This document shows positions 1 to 9,698 of a DNA stretch of 64,000 nt, piece after piece. Numbering within the stretch: position 1 is the stretch's first letter; each line of letters begins with the position of its first letter. Both the position numbers and the translations under genes were made by a program. The notes below the pieces were generated by a model. The model ran no database searches. It saw only the letters and a program-made list of their open reading frames with translations, and was not told where the DNA came from. Source of the stretch: Erwinia_E haradaeae_B (GTDB lineage: Bacteria > Pseudomonadota > Gammaproteobacteria > Enterobacterales > Enterobacteriaceae); assembly GCF_900698985.1 (NCBI RefSeq), contig NZ_LR217730.1:248001-312000 (forward strand). The letters are read 5' to 3'.

Positions 1-571
1 CATATTCAATACCATTATGCACCATTTTTACATAATGACCAGAACCATCTGGTCCTATATAAGAAACACAGGCTTTACCTTCAGATATAGCTGAAATCTT
101 AGTTAATATTGGTTCTATAATTGTGTACGCTTCTTTATGGCCTCCTGGCATAAAAGATGGCCCAATTAAGGCTCCTTTTTCACCACCAGACACTCCAGTG
201 CCAATTAAATACAAGCCTTTCTTAAAGAGTTCCTTTTGGCGTCTTATTGTATCTTTATAAAATGCGTTACCGCCATCGATGAGAATATCACCTGGATTCA
301 GATAGGGAATTAATGATGCAATAGTGGCGTCAGTGGCTTCTCCAGCTTTTATCATTAACATAATGCATCGCGGTTTATCTAACGAGCGAACAAATTCTTG
401 TATTGTATAATACGGTACCAGCATATTGGTTTGATTCTTTTCAAAAAATGTATTGGTTATTGAATCAGATCGATTAAACACAGAAACTGAGTAACCTTGA
501 TTTCCAAGATTAAGGGCTAAATTACGCCCCATGACTGCCATACCTATCACGCCAATCTGTTGTTTTGACAT
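1..571 (-). CDS. gnd: 6-phosphogluconate dehydrogenase, decarboxylating (N-terminal part, runs off the window)
   Basis: Oxidative pentose-phosphate enzyme that converts 6-phosphogluconate to ribulose-5-phosphate with NADP+. The window holds the first 190 codons of a protein usually about 468 residues long. The start MSKQQIGVIGMAVMGRN matches E. coli Gnd almost exactly and carries the GxAxxG dinucleotide-binding turn at residues 10-15. Further matches are LMIKAGEATD, ILIDGGNAFYKDTIRR, GVSGGEKGALIGPSFMPGG and the substrate region GHYVKMVHNGIEY at the window edge. The start is set by the ATG at 569-571 with a perfect AGGAGG Shine-Dalgarno (complement of 576-581). No frameshift is visible. The next gene upstream on this strand is over 1.7 kb away. 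Confidence 0.96.
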   Translation of the reverse strand, partial: MSKQQIGVIGMAVMGRNLALNLGNQGYSVSVFNRSDSITNTFFEKNQTNMLVPYYTIQEFVRSLDKPRCIMLMIKAGEATDATIASLIPYLNPGDILIDGGNAFYKDTIRRQKELFKKGLYLIGTGVSGGEKGALIGPSFMPGGHKEAYTIIEPILTKISAISEGKACVSYIGPDGSGHYVKMVHNGIEY

Positions 572-2274
572 GGCATCCTCCTAATTATAAGTTGTTTTTG
601 AGAAGCTTTGATTTAAATTTTTATATTTCATCATAATAGCTAATTTTGTAATTTGTAGTAAATAAATGTATGATTACAAAAAGTATATGCAGGAAAAAAT
701 ATACAATAATTAATATACATTAATACCTTATGTAAATATATATTTTATCATGAATAGACAGTGAATATGTATTATATTAGTAAGGGAATTTAGTAAATAG
801 CAATGGAATGCAATGAGAGAATTTTGATCAGATAAAAAAATAAATTATCGTAAAGTTGATATCTATTTATAATTTATAAATGTATATTTCCAGTTTAATG
901 GATTGTAAATGGCATTTGTTAAGTAATACATTTAGGTAGATATAGGATGTTATGGTAATTTAAATATTTAATTTTTTGAAAATAAAAATAACTTTTGATA
1001 GAGAATTAAGGTTATCAATTAAAAATTTTTTATATTATAGTATAATTAACGCAATGATAAAAAATTATTATAATCTATTTTTAGGTCAATGTCTATGCTT
1101 TTATTATGAGTAACACCTGAAAAGACTAAAAGATTAAATATATTTAATGTGTATACGTATGAGTGAGCCTAATTAAGTAGTATAATTTTTAGTTAATTTT
1201 TTTAAGCAACTATCATAAATTATGACAGTACTTTAATAAAATTATTACTCATGATATTATATAAAAATTATAGTATAATAAAGATAATTAATTATATAAT
1301 AATATTATAAAAAATAATAAAAGATATGCATGTATAATAGTTTTCGAGTTTTTACAGCACATAGTACAAATAATACATGGAAATTCATGTATTCATGGAA
1401 ATACATTGAATGTAATGTTATATTTTTTTATAAGTACATATACCTTCAATATTTATTACTATAAACTTAGTGATTCTGAACTAAGGTTGATTTATAAAAG
1501 TTTATTAATTAAAAATATTTAATAATACTATCAACGATTTTATAGTAGATGTTATAGCTTATATTTTATTTGTTGTGAATGATAAAAACATAGTTATTAT
1601 AAAATAATGATGAATTCTATTACATTATATATATGTTATATGTGTAGGTAAAAATATCAATACTAAAAACTGTTTATTATAGTACTAATCGTAAGTACAG
1701 ATTGTCATTGAAATGTAATTAATAGTTTTTAATAATTCATTGTACAATATTAATTTTTATGTTTTATTTTTGAGATGAGATATGGATTTTTAAGTAAATT
1801 ATAAATAGGATGCGCACTATTCATTAAAACACAACTTGATTCTGTCATTAAAGTTATATACAGAATATATTTTTTAGTTTTTTTTTATATCACTTGTATT
1901 GATAGAAAGTTTTTTATTATAGTTGAGACGCCTTTGTGTGATGATGTGATTTTAACTGTTAATAGTTCTTATTAATAAATATGTTGTTCTATAACAATGA
2001 TGATTTGGTTATGATTATCTACAGTGTTATAATAAGAGTTATATTATAATAATAACTATTAGTGACGAATTATCTGTTTTTGTGTATTATATTCTGGGAA
2101 GAGGTTTTTATCTACAAGATATATGTTAGATATGATATATCTTTTCATTAGGATAAAATATTTTTTTTGGTAATATTTTTCAGAAAATAAAGATACTGGT
2201 TAGACTAAATATTTTATGATATCATTTTAAGAAGATTAACAAGGAGGGTTTTTTTTAGGACTTACGCGATATTC
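572..2274. other. Gene-free AT-rich spacer, 1.7 kb
   Basis: Very AT-rich, with stops in all frames every few codons. I found no tRNA, rRNA or recognisable protein fragment. An AAGGAGGG run followed by eight T (2241-2257) resembles a ribosome site, but no open frame follows it. It separates the starts of gnd from the end of coaD, which are not neighbours in E. coli, so it probably marks a rearrangement or deletion scar. Confidence 0.6.
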
Positions 2275-2769
2275 TTAACAGTCTGTATTCATGAGAAAAC
2301 GTAGTTTAAATGCTTGATATACTGGAGTTGGTAAAAGTTTTTGTACATTAGCACCATGTTGAGCCACCTCTTTAATTAATGATGAAGAAAGATAAGTATA
2401 TTGTGTTGTTGTCATAAAAAAAACACTTTCTATATCAGGAGCTAATAAATGGTTTATGGCAGCTATTTTTTTTTCATATTCTAAATCAGATACTGTTCTT
2501 AATCCGCGAATAAGTATGTGAACTTTTTGTTCTTTAGCGAAATTTACTAATAAATTGCTATATTTTATTACTGATATATTTGGAAGATGTTTGACTGTTT
2601 CTTGTGCTAAGTGTTCTCTTTCTTGAAGAGAAAACATCGTATTTTTTTTTGGATTATCTGCAATCGCGAGAATGATCTGTTCAAATATTCTTGCTGCTCG
2701 TGTAATTATATCAAGATGACCATTGGTTATTGGATCAAATGTTCCAGGATAGATAGCTTTCCGTTTCAT
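2275..2769 (-). CDS. coaD: Phosphopantetheine adenylyltransferase
   Basis: Catalyses the fourth step of coenzyme A synthesis, ATP + 4'-phosphopantetheine to dephospho-CoA. At 164 residues it is close to the usual 159. The nucleotidyltransferase signature YPGTFDPITNGH spans residues 7-18 (T/HxGH at 15-18). The second conserved block LIRGLRTVSDLEYE and the C-terminal LSSSLIKEVAQHG (E. coli ISSSLVKEVARH) are present. It is the last gene of a waaA-waaE-coaD operon: its ATG shares a base with the TAA of waaE, so translation is probably coupled. An AGGGAT ribosome site lies inside the waaE end. The same grouping (kdtA-kdtX-kdtB) is known in Klebsiella and Serratia. Confidence 0.96.
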   Translation of the reverse strand: MKRKAIYPGTFDPITNGHLDIITRAARIFEQIILAIADNPKKNTMFSLQEREHLAQETVKHLPNISVIKYSNLLVNFAKEQKVHILIRGLRTVSDLEYEKKIAAINHLLAPDIESVFFMTTTQYTYLSSSLIKEVAQHGANVQKLLPTPVYQAFKLRFLMNTDC

Positions 2770-3542
2770 TAATTTTTATCCCTAGAGATATAATTAAGAG
2801 CCCATAGGGCGGTATATTTATTAAAAGTATATTGAAAAATAACTATTGCTAGTAACCAACCCTGGGTTCCATCTAAAAAGCTTCGACGGATTAATAATGT
2901 CCTAATAAATGACCAAAAACTATGGTAAATAATTTTTATTATACCATAATGTTTACCTTGTTGATAGTGTTGTCTAGCCCAGGCCTTGGCGTAGGTACAC
3001 TGCTTAAACTGAAAATCGCAAAAATCTCTACTGGTTACATGCAATAAATCGCCATATAGTGATCGAATAGGTATTTTAGGTACATCTAAAGATTCATGCA
3101 CTAAATTGTCATTATAGATACAAAAGGATGGATATAAACGGATTACACGATCTGGGTACCATCCGCCATATCGCATAGCCTTTCCAAGAAATAGATTGCG
3201 ACGGGCTATACTGTATACAATATTTTCTGGTGGCTTTTGTAGTATTCGATTAATTGATTTTTGCAACTCTGGCGTGACGCGTTCATCGCTGTCAATCATT
3301 AAAATCATTTCATAATTGGCATAGTTTTGTGCAATTTGTCGCTGTTTACCATAGCCATACCATATGTTAGAGTGATAAACTATAGCTCCATATTTAACAG
3401 CAATATCTAGAGTTTTATCACTACTTTTAAAATCCAAAAGAATAATTTCATCTGCCCAATTTACTGATGCTAGGCATTTATCTAGTACTTCTTCTGAATT
3501 ATGAGTGATAATCACTACTGAAAGTTTTTGTGTTTGTTGCAT
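2769..3542 (-). CDS. waaE: LPS inner-core glycosyltransferase WaaE (GT2 family)
   Basis: Family 2 glycosyltransferase. In Klebsiella and Serratia, WaaE adds a beta-1,4-linked glucose to the first heptose of the LPS inner core. The N-terminal LSVVIITHNSEEVLDKCLASVNWADE, given here only as its start SVVIITHN and the later WADEIILLD, matches the nucleotide-binding fold of GT2 enzymes. GYGKQRQIAQNYA and the acidic metal/nucleotide motif IDSDERVTPEL follow, as in WaaE. At 257 residues the length is normal. It abuts waaA (stop at 3543-3545) and overlaps coaD by one base, with a GAAGGT ribosome site in the waaA end. E. coli K-12 lacks waaE, so this gene points to a Klebsiella/Serratia-type core. Confidence 0.87.
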   Translation of the reverse strand: MQQTQKLSVVIITHNSEEVLDKCLASVNWADEIILLDFKSSDKTLDIAVKYGAIVYHSNIWYGYGKQRQIAQNYANYEMILMIDSDERVTPELQKSINRILQKPPENIVYSIARRNLFLGKAMRYGGWYPDRVIRLYPSFCIYNDNLVHESLDVPKIPIRSLYGDLLHVTSRDFCDFQFKQCTYAKAWARQHYQQGKHYGIIKIIYHSFWSFIRTLLIRRSFLDGTQGWLLAIVIFQYTFNKYTALWALNYISRDKN

Positions 3543-4820
3543 TTAATTACCTTCTTGCAAGAGGTAAGGTTTAATTAATTTTAGTAAATTCTTTAATGCA
3601 CCTTTATGCTTGCGCAGGACATTAAATGCATATAGTCCAGTATTCAGACGATAGCTTGTATTAGTGAGTAATACGGTAATTTCATCATTGAGTGACTCAG
3701 CATCACTAACAGTAATTAAAGCATTGTTCTGTTGCAAGAGTTTACAAATCTCTTTAAAATTAAAGGTATGTGGACCCATTAATATTGGGATAGTATGTGC
3801 TGCAGGTTCTAATGGGTTGTGACCGCCATGTTTAACTAAACTCCCGCCAACAAATGCTAGATCTGAAATAGCATATAATAACATTAATTCACCCATAGTA
3901 TCTCCAATTACTACTTGTGTGCTATCAGAAGGTGCTTGACCATTGCTACGTGAAATATAATTAAAATGGTGTTTTTGAGTTAGCCAACGCACGCTGGAAA
4001 AACGTTCTGGATGTCTGGGTACTAAAATTAATAAAAGGTCTGGAAAACGCTTTAGAAGTTTGGAGTGTGCATTTAAGATGATCTGTTCTTCGCCATGATG
4101 GGTGCTTGCGGCAATCCATATAGATCTCTTTTTAAGTATCCAGTGCTTTCGTAACTGTATAGCTTTCTCAGTTAGCTCTGGCATAATAGTAACATCAAAT
4201 TTTAAATTTCCTGTAATCACTATATGAGACTGTTTTACGCCTAGATTAACAAAGCGCTGGCTATCTTCTTTGCTCTGGGCAGCGACTAGAGTAATGCGTT
4301 GAAACAGGGATTTTGTAAAGGCGCTAAATATTTTATACATGTTAGCTGAGCGTTCTGATAAACGAGCATTGGCTACGATGAGGGGAATGCGACGAGTATA
4401 TAATAACGTGATCATATTTGGCCAAAGTTCGGTTTCCATGATGATCACTAATTTAGGGTGAATCACATCAAAAAAACGGTTCATTGCCTTAGGTAGGTCA
4501 TACGGTAAGTATACATGAGAAATCATTTTTCCAAGAGAAGAAACAGCAAGATCTGATCCAGTTGGTGTCATGGTGGTGATAACAATAGGTAGATTTGGAT
4601 AATGACGATTGAGTTCTCGTATAAGTGGAATTGCAGCGAATGTTTCACCAACGGATACCGCATGAAGCAAGATGCCTTGAGCTTTAACTTTTCCTGCACA
4701 GAATCCGTATCTTTCTCCCCACCTTTGGCGATAAGAGGCAGAGTTTCGTCCACGGAACCAGAGACGGATCCAGATAATAGGTTGAAGCAAATATAGAAAA
4801 GCTGTATAAATAATAAGCAT
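3543..4820 (-). CDS. waaA: 3-deoxy-D-manno-octulosonic acid (Kdo) transferase
   Basis: Inner-membrane GT30 enzyme that attaches Kdo residues to lipid IVA, the committed step from lipid A to LPS core. It has 425 residues, as in E. coli. An N-terminal hydrophobic anchor is followed by the conserved GERYGF and HAVSVGE blocks, then MTPTGSDLA, LPYDLPKAMNRFF and METELWPN. The C-terminal half has IAASTHHGEEQIIL, LVPRHPERF, GDTMGELMLLYA, AFVGGSLVKHGGHNPLEPA and GPHTFNF, all typical of KdtA. It is the first gene of the waaA-waaE-coaD operon. Only a weak AAGAT ribosome site precedes its ATG. An inverted repeat lies about 90 bases upstream (4910-4937). Confidence 0.96.
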   Translation of the reverse strand: MLIIYTAFLYLLQPIIWIRLWFRGRNSASYRQRWGERYGFCAGKVKAQGILLHAVSVGETFAAIPLIRELNRHYPNLPIVITTMTPTGSDLAVSSLGKMISHVYLPYDLPKAMNRFFDVIHPKLVIIMETELWPNMITLLYTRRIPLIVANARLSERSANMYKIFSAFTKSLFQRITLVAAQSKEDSQRFVNLGVKQSHIVITGNLKFDVTIMPELTEKAIQLRKHWILKKRSIWIAASTHHGEEQIILNAHSKLLKRFPDLLLILVPRHPERFSSVRWLTQKHHFNYISRSNGQAPSDSTQVVIGDTMGELMLLYAISDLAFVGGSLVKHGGHNPLEPAAHTIPILMGPHTFNFKEICKLLQQNNALITVSDAESLNDEITVLLTNTSYRLNTGLYAFNVLRKHKGALKNLLKLIKPYLLQEGN

Positions 4821-6139
4821 ATTATAATTTATCTTGTCAGGGCAATCAGGGTTGTATGTTAATTAGGATATATTGATTAAATTTTAGAAATAAAAAACAA
4901 ATAATAGACCACAGAGGCTATATTAATAGCCTCTGTGTAATGAATTCCGTGATCTATTTTAGAGTTGTAAAAAGAAATTATATGTATAGTGGTACACTTT
5001 ATTCTTTTATTGTCAATTAATATAAAAATATACTAGTCAATATAAATAAAATATTAAATATCTATTTAGATAGATTTTGTACATTAAGCAGTAATTGTAC
5101 ATTAATCAGTAATTTAATCGAATAATTAACTTTATATTCATAATAAGATTAAGGTTATTAACATGACTATGCATATTATATAATAATGGAAAACAAAAAT
5201 ATAGCGCAATTTATTATTATTTTTATATAATATATTGCTTGAGAGCTTATATTTCTGTAAGCTATATTTAAATCAGAAATTTAGAAAATAATTAAATAAT
5301 TAACAGACATTTTATAAATAATCGGATTATATGAATAGCAAGATATTATTTATAATAAATTTATGTATTATGAACGAATTATTTTTATATATAAAATTGA
5401 TTAATTTTTTATTATATTGTTATCTAGTATAGATAATTTATATAAAATTGCCTATATACATGTATATATTTATGCATAGTCTAATAATATAGTATTTTAT
5501 AATATGGGATAAAATTTTATTTTATAATTTCAGTTATCATGTGTTTTTTAATATGGGTATAAAATTTTTAGTTGTCATTTCATGATTATGATTTTCACTC
5601 TTAATTATGGATATTAATAAGATGAAAAATAAACAATATTTTATCAATATGAATATAATATTATATGAGATTATTTGCTTAATAAATAATAATTAGAGTG
5701 ACAAAAAGTATTCTAAAATTTAAAATGTATTAATAATAGTATATATAGTAAATAGTAAAAAAATTTAAATATTAAATTTTTTAATTTTCAATATTTGTAT
5801 GAATTATCTCAAATGAGTTAATCAAACTAATTAAGTAGATATAGATTAAAATATTCAGATAAAATTATAATTTTTATATTTTGTCTAGTTTTAAAAAAAA
5901 TTTTATTTTTTAATAATATTTAAAAAAATGTATCAGATTATTAGTAAGTTTGAAATTAAGAAATAAAAATTATAATTTTTCAATATATATAAAATATCAT
6001 AATTAAATTTAAAGTATTAAGTCATCAAAATATTAATTAATACTAATAACATTAATAATATAATAATTAGAGAACATTTTATAATTTTAGAACATTTATA
6101 AATATTTATAATTAATCTTTAAAAATTATATGAATATTT
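4821..6139. other. Gene-free AT-rich spacer, 1.3 kb
   Basis: Extremely AT-rich with no open frame of note. The only structure I could identify is the 28-base inverted repeat at 4910-4937, listed separately. No protein fragment was recognisable in either direction. Confidence 0.6.
4910..4937 (-). terminator. Perfect 12-bp hairpin upstream of waaA, terminator-like on the minus strand
   Basis: CACAGAGGCTAT and its exact complement flank a 4-base loop (4922-4925). On the minus strand the stem is followed by a T-rich stretch (complement of 4891-4909), as in an intrinsic terminator. On the plus strand no T-run follows. The nearest minus-strand gene upstream is the tRNA-Pro 1.2 kb away, so the element either ends that long transcript or is left from a deleted gene. 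Confidence 0.5.
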
Positions 6140-6216
6140 TGGTCGGCACGAGAGGATTTGAACCTCCGACCCCCGCCACCCCATGACGATGCGCTGCCAG
6201 CCTGCGCTACGTGCCG
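6140..6216 (-). tRNA. tRNA-Pro (anticodon GGG)
   Basis: A 77-nt gene with the 3' CCA encoded (complement of 6140-6142). The acceptor stem CGGCACG pairs with CGTGCCG. The T-arm holds GGTTCAAATCC. The anticodon arm TCGTC-ATGGGGT-GGCGG places U at position 33 and GGG at 34-36. The sequence is close to E. coli proL, the CCC/CCU reader. It lies alone in a long AT-rich region. Confidence 0.95.
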
Positions 6217-6281
6217 AATATTTATTAAATATTATATATTATATAATCATATTAATTGAATAAGATCTAATATCTGCAAGT

Positions 6282-6310
6282 ATTTTATGCTTATGCTAAT
6301 TACATTACAA
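6282..6310 (-). promoter_or_regulatory. Candidate sigma-70 promoter for tRNA-Pro
   Basis: On the minus strand TTGTAA (complement of 6305-6310) and TAAAAT (complement of 6282-6287) are separated by exactly 17 bases. The predicted start is about 60 bases upstream of the mature tRNA. Chance matches are easy in such AT-rich DNA, so this is a modest call. Confidence 0.35.
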
Positions 6311-7579
6311 GTTATTTAAGATAATTTCCAAAAGTTATTTATAAATATGATGCATACAATTAATATGTAATATCTTTAATTATTTTAATTTATTCTTATG
6401 ATAAAAAATCATACATGATACAGCGCAATGAAGGAATACATTTATCATAAAGTTTCATTATTTTAACTTTATTTTTTAACTTGACATATTTTATATAAAG
6501 TTAAAATTTTTAATAAAAAAGTAAAAATTATAGATATCAAAATTAAATTTAATAACTATTTAATTATGAAATTAAACCTATTTTATAACAATACTATTTT
6601 ATAACAATAACAATAAAATTGTATATGATTATATATAATATTTTTTTTAAAAAAACTTGAGAATATTTATAGTTTACACTCTTATATTTTATATAACATA
6701 CCTCTCTCATATCTACTACTTTTATTCCTATATTTTCAATTCTATAAAACCATATCACATGCAAAAATTAGGACTAATTTTATATAATAATTAAATAAAT
6801 TTTAATATTTTAAAAATCTAGAAGTCAGAATTTCGTCTTGATTAGTATAAAATCAGTATTATACAAAATATTTTTAAAGTTAAATTTTGATTTAAATATT
6901 AAGATTTACACTAAAATTTAGAGCTAAAATAATATTATATTAGAATTTATAATGTAAGATTATATTATATTAAAATCCTCAAGACATAGATAGGTATAAT
7001 ATTATTTTATGATCAAAATAAGATAATTAAAATTAGAATACATAAATTAATATTTATTAGTATACTATATATATAGTTATTATATTAATATAGAATAATA
7101 TAGTAGAATAATATTATTTACAGTTTTTTATTAATTTCATTTTGTGTATATATATTAAAATAATATATAAAAAATTTATAAAGTTAAAATAATATGTTTT
7201 TAATAATATTATTAAATAAGTATTTTTAGAATTTCTAGATATATTTATTATTTATTATTTTTAATTTATTAAAAATCTTTTTTTATTAAAGTTTAATAAT
7301 TAATATTGAGTTTTGTTTATATAATTTTAATTTTATATATAAAGATCATTTACGGATAATTCTAGATTACGGTGTTATATATAAGATGTTTATTTTTAAT
7401 TTTATTTTATTATAGATAGAGATGTTAATAGCAAGATAAAGTTTTTTTTAAAATTGATAAGTATGTAATTTCGTAGTATCGATAATCTAAAATTGTGTTA
7501 GATCAAATAATAATGATTTTTGGGTATCAATAATACTTTGCGCGCTAGACGATACCTAAGAAAAACATTAGATAAGCAG

Positions 7580-7606
7580 TTGAAATTATAACATATGCCC
7601 GCATTT
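7580..7606 (+). promoter_or_regulatory. Sigma-32 (heat-shock) type promoter of dnaK-dnaJ
   Basis: TTGAA at 7580-7584 and CCGCATTT at 7599-7606 are separated by 14 bases. The E. coli sigma-32 consensus is CTTGAA, 13-17 bases, CCCCATTT, so the -10 element has one mismatch. The predicted start lies 60-70 bases upstream of the dnaK ATG at 7676. It is the only clear alternative-sigma promoter I could see in the window. Confidence 0.65.
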
Positions 7607-7675
7607 AAGTGTTACAGAATAATATAATTATACATACGTCTAATAACGATCAGAATATTAGTGGGAGATATTTCT

Positions 7676-9592
7676 ATGGGTAAGATTATTGGAATTGACC
7701 TTGGTACAACAAATTCATGCATTGCTATTATGGATGGTGGAAAGGCACGCGTGCTAGAAAATGCAGAAGGTGATAGAACTACGCCTTCTATTATTGCTTA
7801 TACTCAAGATGGTGAAACGTTAGTTGGTCAGCCTGCTAAGCGTCAGGCGATTACTAATCCACAAAATACTTTGTTTGCCATTAAACGTCTTATTGGTCGC
7901 CGTTTTCATGATAAAGAGGTGCAGTGCGATATAAAAATCATGCCATTTAAAATTGTTAATGCCGATAATGGTGATGCTTGGCTTGATGTTAAGGGTAAAC
8001 GTATTGCGCCACCACAGATTTCTGCAGAAGTCTTAAAAAAAATGAAGAAAACTGCAGAGGATTACTTAGGGGAGGAGGTCAGCGAAGCAGTTATAACAGT
8101 ACCGGCATATTTTAACGATGCACAACGACAAGCCACTAAAGATGCTGGACGTATTGCAGGTTTAGATGTAAAACGTATTATTAATGAGCCTACTGCCGCT
8201 GCTTTAGCTTATGGTCTAGATAAGAGTCAAGGTAATCGTACAATTGCGGTATATGATTTAGGTGGTGGTACTTTTGATATTTCGATTATTGAAATTGATG
8301 AGGTAGATGGTGAAAAAACCTTTGAAGTATTAGCAACTAATGGTGATACTCATTTAGGTGGTGAAGATTTCGATAGCCGTATGATTAATTATCTTGTGTC
8401 TGAATTTAAGAAAGATCAGGGAGTTGATTTACATAATGACCCTCTAGCTATGCAGCGTTTAAAAGAAGCTGCTGAAAAAGCTAAGATTGAGCTTTCTTCT
8501 GCTCAGCAAACTGATGTTAATTTACCGTATATCACAGCAGATGCTAATGGTCCAAAACATTTAAATATTAAAGTGACACGTGCAAAGCTAGAATCGTTGG
8601 TTGAAGATTTGATTATCCGTTCAATTGAGCCATTGAAAATGGCTTTAAAAGATGCAAATTTGTCTATATCTGATATTAATGATGTCATTCTTGTGGGTGG
8701 TCAAACCCGTATGCCTATGGTGCAAGTGAAAGTGGCTGATTTTTTTAGTAAGGAGCCGCGAAAGGATGTTAACCCAGATGAAGCAGTAGCTGTTGGTGCT
8801 GCAGTGCAAGGTGGTGTTCTAGCTGGTGAAGTAAAAGATGTCTTATTGCTGGATGTAACGCCCCTTTCTTTGGGTATTGAAACTATGGGGGGTGTCATGA
8901 CTTCACTAATTAGTAAAAATACTACAATTCCCACTAAGCATAGTCAGATATTTTCCACAGCAGAGGACAATCAATCTGCAGTGACTATTCATGTAGTGCA
9001 AGGTGAACGAAAACGCGCAGTTGACAATAAGTCTCTTGGGCAGTTTAATCTGGATGGTATTCAGAATGCTCCGCGTGGAATGCCGCAAATTGAGGTTACC
9101 TTTGACATTGATGCTGATGGAATTTTACATGTATCTGCAAAAGACAAGAATACCGGTAAAGAGCAAAAGATAACTATTAAAGCTTCTTCAGGTTTAAATG
9201 ATAGAGAAATTGAAAAAATGGTACATGATGCAGAAGCTAATGCTGAGTTAGATCGTAAATTTGCAGAGTTGGTCCAAATAAGAAATCAAGGCGATCAGAT
9301 TGTACATAGTACGCGTAAGCAATTAAGTGAAATAGGTAATAAATTAACAGAAAGTGATAGAGCAACTATAGAATCTGCGCTAAATGTATTAAATACAGCA
9401 CTGAAAGGTGAAGATAAATCGGAAATTGAAGCAAAGATACAGATTTTGATGGAATCTTCTTCTAAACTTATAGAATGTGCTACACAACAGGCGGAGTCTG
9501 CTAGGGGTTCCACAAACACTACCAAAAATGCTAAAAAAGATAATGACGCTGTCGATGCTGAATTTGAAGAAGTGAGTGACAGTAAAAAATAA
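7676..9592 (+). CDS. dnaK: Molecular chaperone DnaK (Hsp70)
   Basis: ATP-dependent Hsp70 chaperone that works with DnaJ and GrpE in the cytoplasm. I place the start at ATG 7676, giving 638 residues exactly as in E. coli. A GTG at 7661 in the same frame is unlikely because GGGAG at 7663-7667 is ideally placed as the ribosome site for 7676. The ATPase domain has IGIDLGTTNSC near the N-terminus, INEPTAAALAYGLD, YDLGGGTFDISI and the GGQTRMPMVQ block. The substrate-binding domain includes LLLDVTPLSLGIETMGG, and the C-terminus ends in an acidic EEV-like tail (DAEFEEVSDSKK). It is the first gene of dnaK-dnaJ, with a strong hairpin in the spacer between the two. Confidence 0.98.
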   Translation: MGKIIGIDLGTTNSCIAIMDGGKARVLENAEGDRTTPSIIAYTQDGETLVGQPAKRQAITNPQNTLFAIKRLIGRRFHDKEVQCDIKIMPFKIVNADNGDAWLDVKGKRIAPPQISAEVLKKMKKTAEDYLGEEVSEAVITVPAYFNDAQRQATKDAGRIAGLDVKRIINEPTAAALAYGLDKSQGNRTIAVYDLGGGTFDISIIEIDEVDGEKTFEVLATNGDTHLGGEDFDSRMINYLVSEFKKDQGVDLHNDPLAMQRLKEAAEKAKIELSSAQQTDVNLPYITADANGPKHLNIKVTRAKLESLVEDLIIRSIEPLKMALKDANLSISDINDVILVGGQTRMPMVQVKVADFFSKEPRKDVNPDEAVAVGAAVQGGVLAGEVKDVLLLDVTPLSLGIETMGGVMTSLISKNTTIPTKHSQIFSTAEDNQSAVTIHVVQGERKRAVDNKSLGQFNLDGIQNAPRGMPQIEVTFDIDADGILHVSAKDKNTGKEQKITIKASSGLNDREIEKMVHDAEANAELDRKFAELVQIRNQGDQIVHSTRKQLSEIGNKLTESDRATIESALNVLNTALKGEDKSEIEAKIQILMESSSKLIECATQQAESARGSTNTTKNAKKDNDAVDAEFEEVSDSKK

Positions 9593-9638
9593 TTATTTTA
9601 AAATAGTAAGGTGTCTCATCGAAAGTACCGATTATAAC

Positions 9639-9671
9639 CGCATGGATGTGGATATCATCCACATCCATGCG
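9639..9671 (+). repeat. Perfect 15-bp hairpin in the dnaK-dnaJ spacer
   Basis: CGCATGGATGTGGAT (9639-9653), loop ATC, then its exact complement (9657-9671). The stem is about half G+C in a region far richer in A/T. An outer TAACC/GGTTA pairing could extend it. No T-run follows, so it is not a classical terminator. It ends about 27 bases before the dnaJ start codon. A role in processing, mRNA protection or attenuation between dnaK and dnaJ is inference. Confidence 0.8.
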
Positions 9672-9698
9672 TATTGGTTAATGTCAGGATAAAGAGAA

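Larger units (their letters stand above)
6217..7675. other. Gene-free AT-rich spacer upstream of dnaK, 1.5 kb
   Basis: Mostly A/T with stops in every frame. The supported content is the tRNA-Pro promoter candidate near 6282 and the heat-shock promoter near 7580. I recognised no gene remnant. Confidence 0.6.

Noticed and set aside
2241..2257. AAGGAGGG plus T-run near the coaD end
   Set aside because: Looks like a ribosome site but no open frame follows, and no stem precedes the T-run for a terminator.
7661..7675. Upstream GTG start for dnaK
   Set aside because: It would place the ideal ribosome site inside the coding sequence and add residues absent from all DnaK proteins I know.
9643..9667. 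DnaA-box-like sequences in the dnaK-dnaJ hairpin as an origin
   Set aside because: Only two imperfect boxes formed by one palindrome, with no further boxes, no dnaA or gidA/mnmG neighbours.
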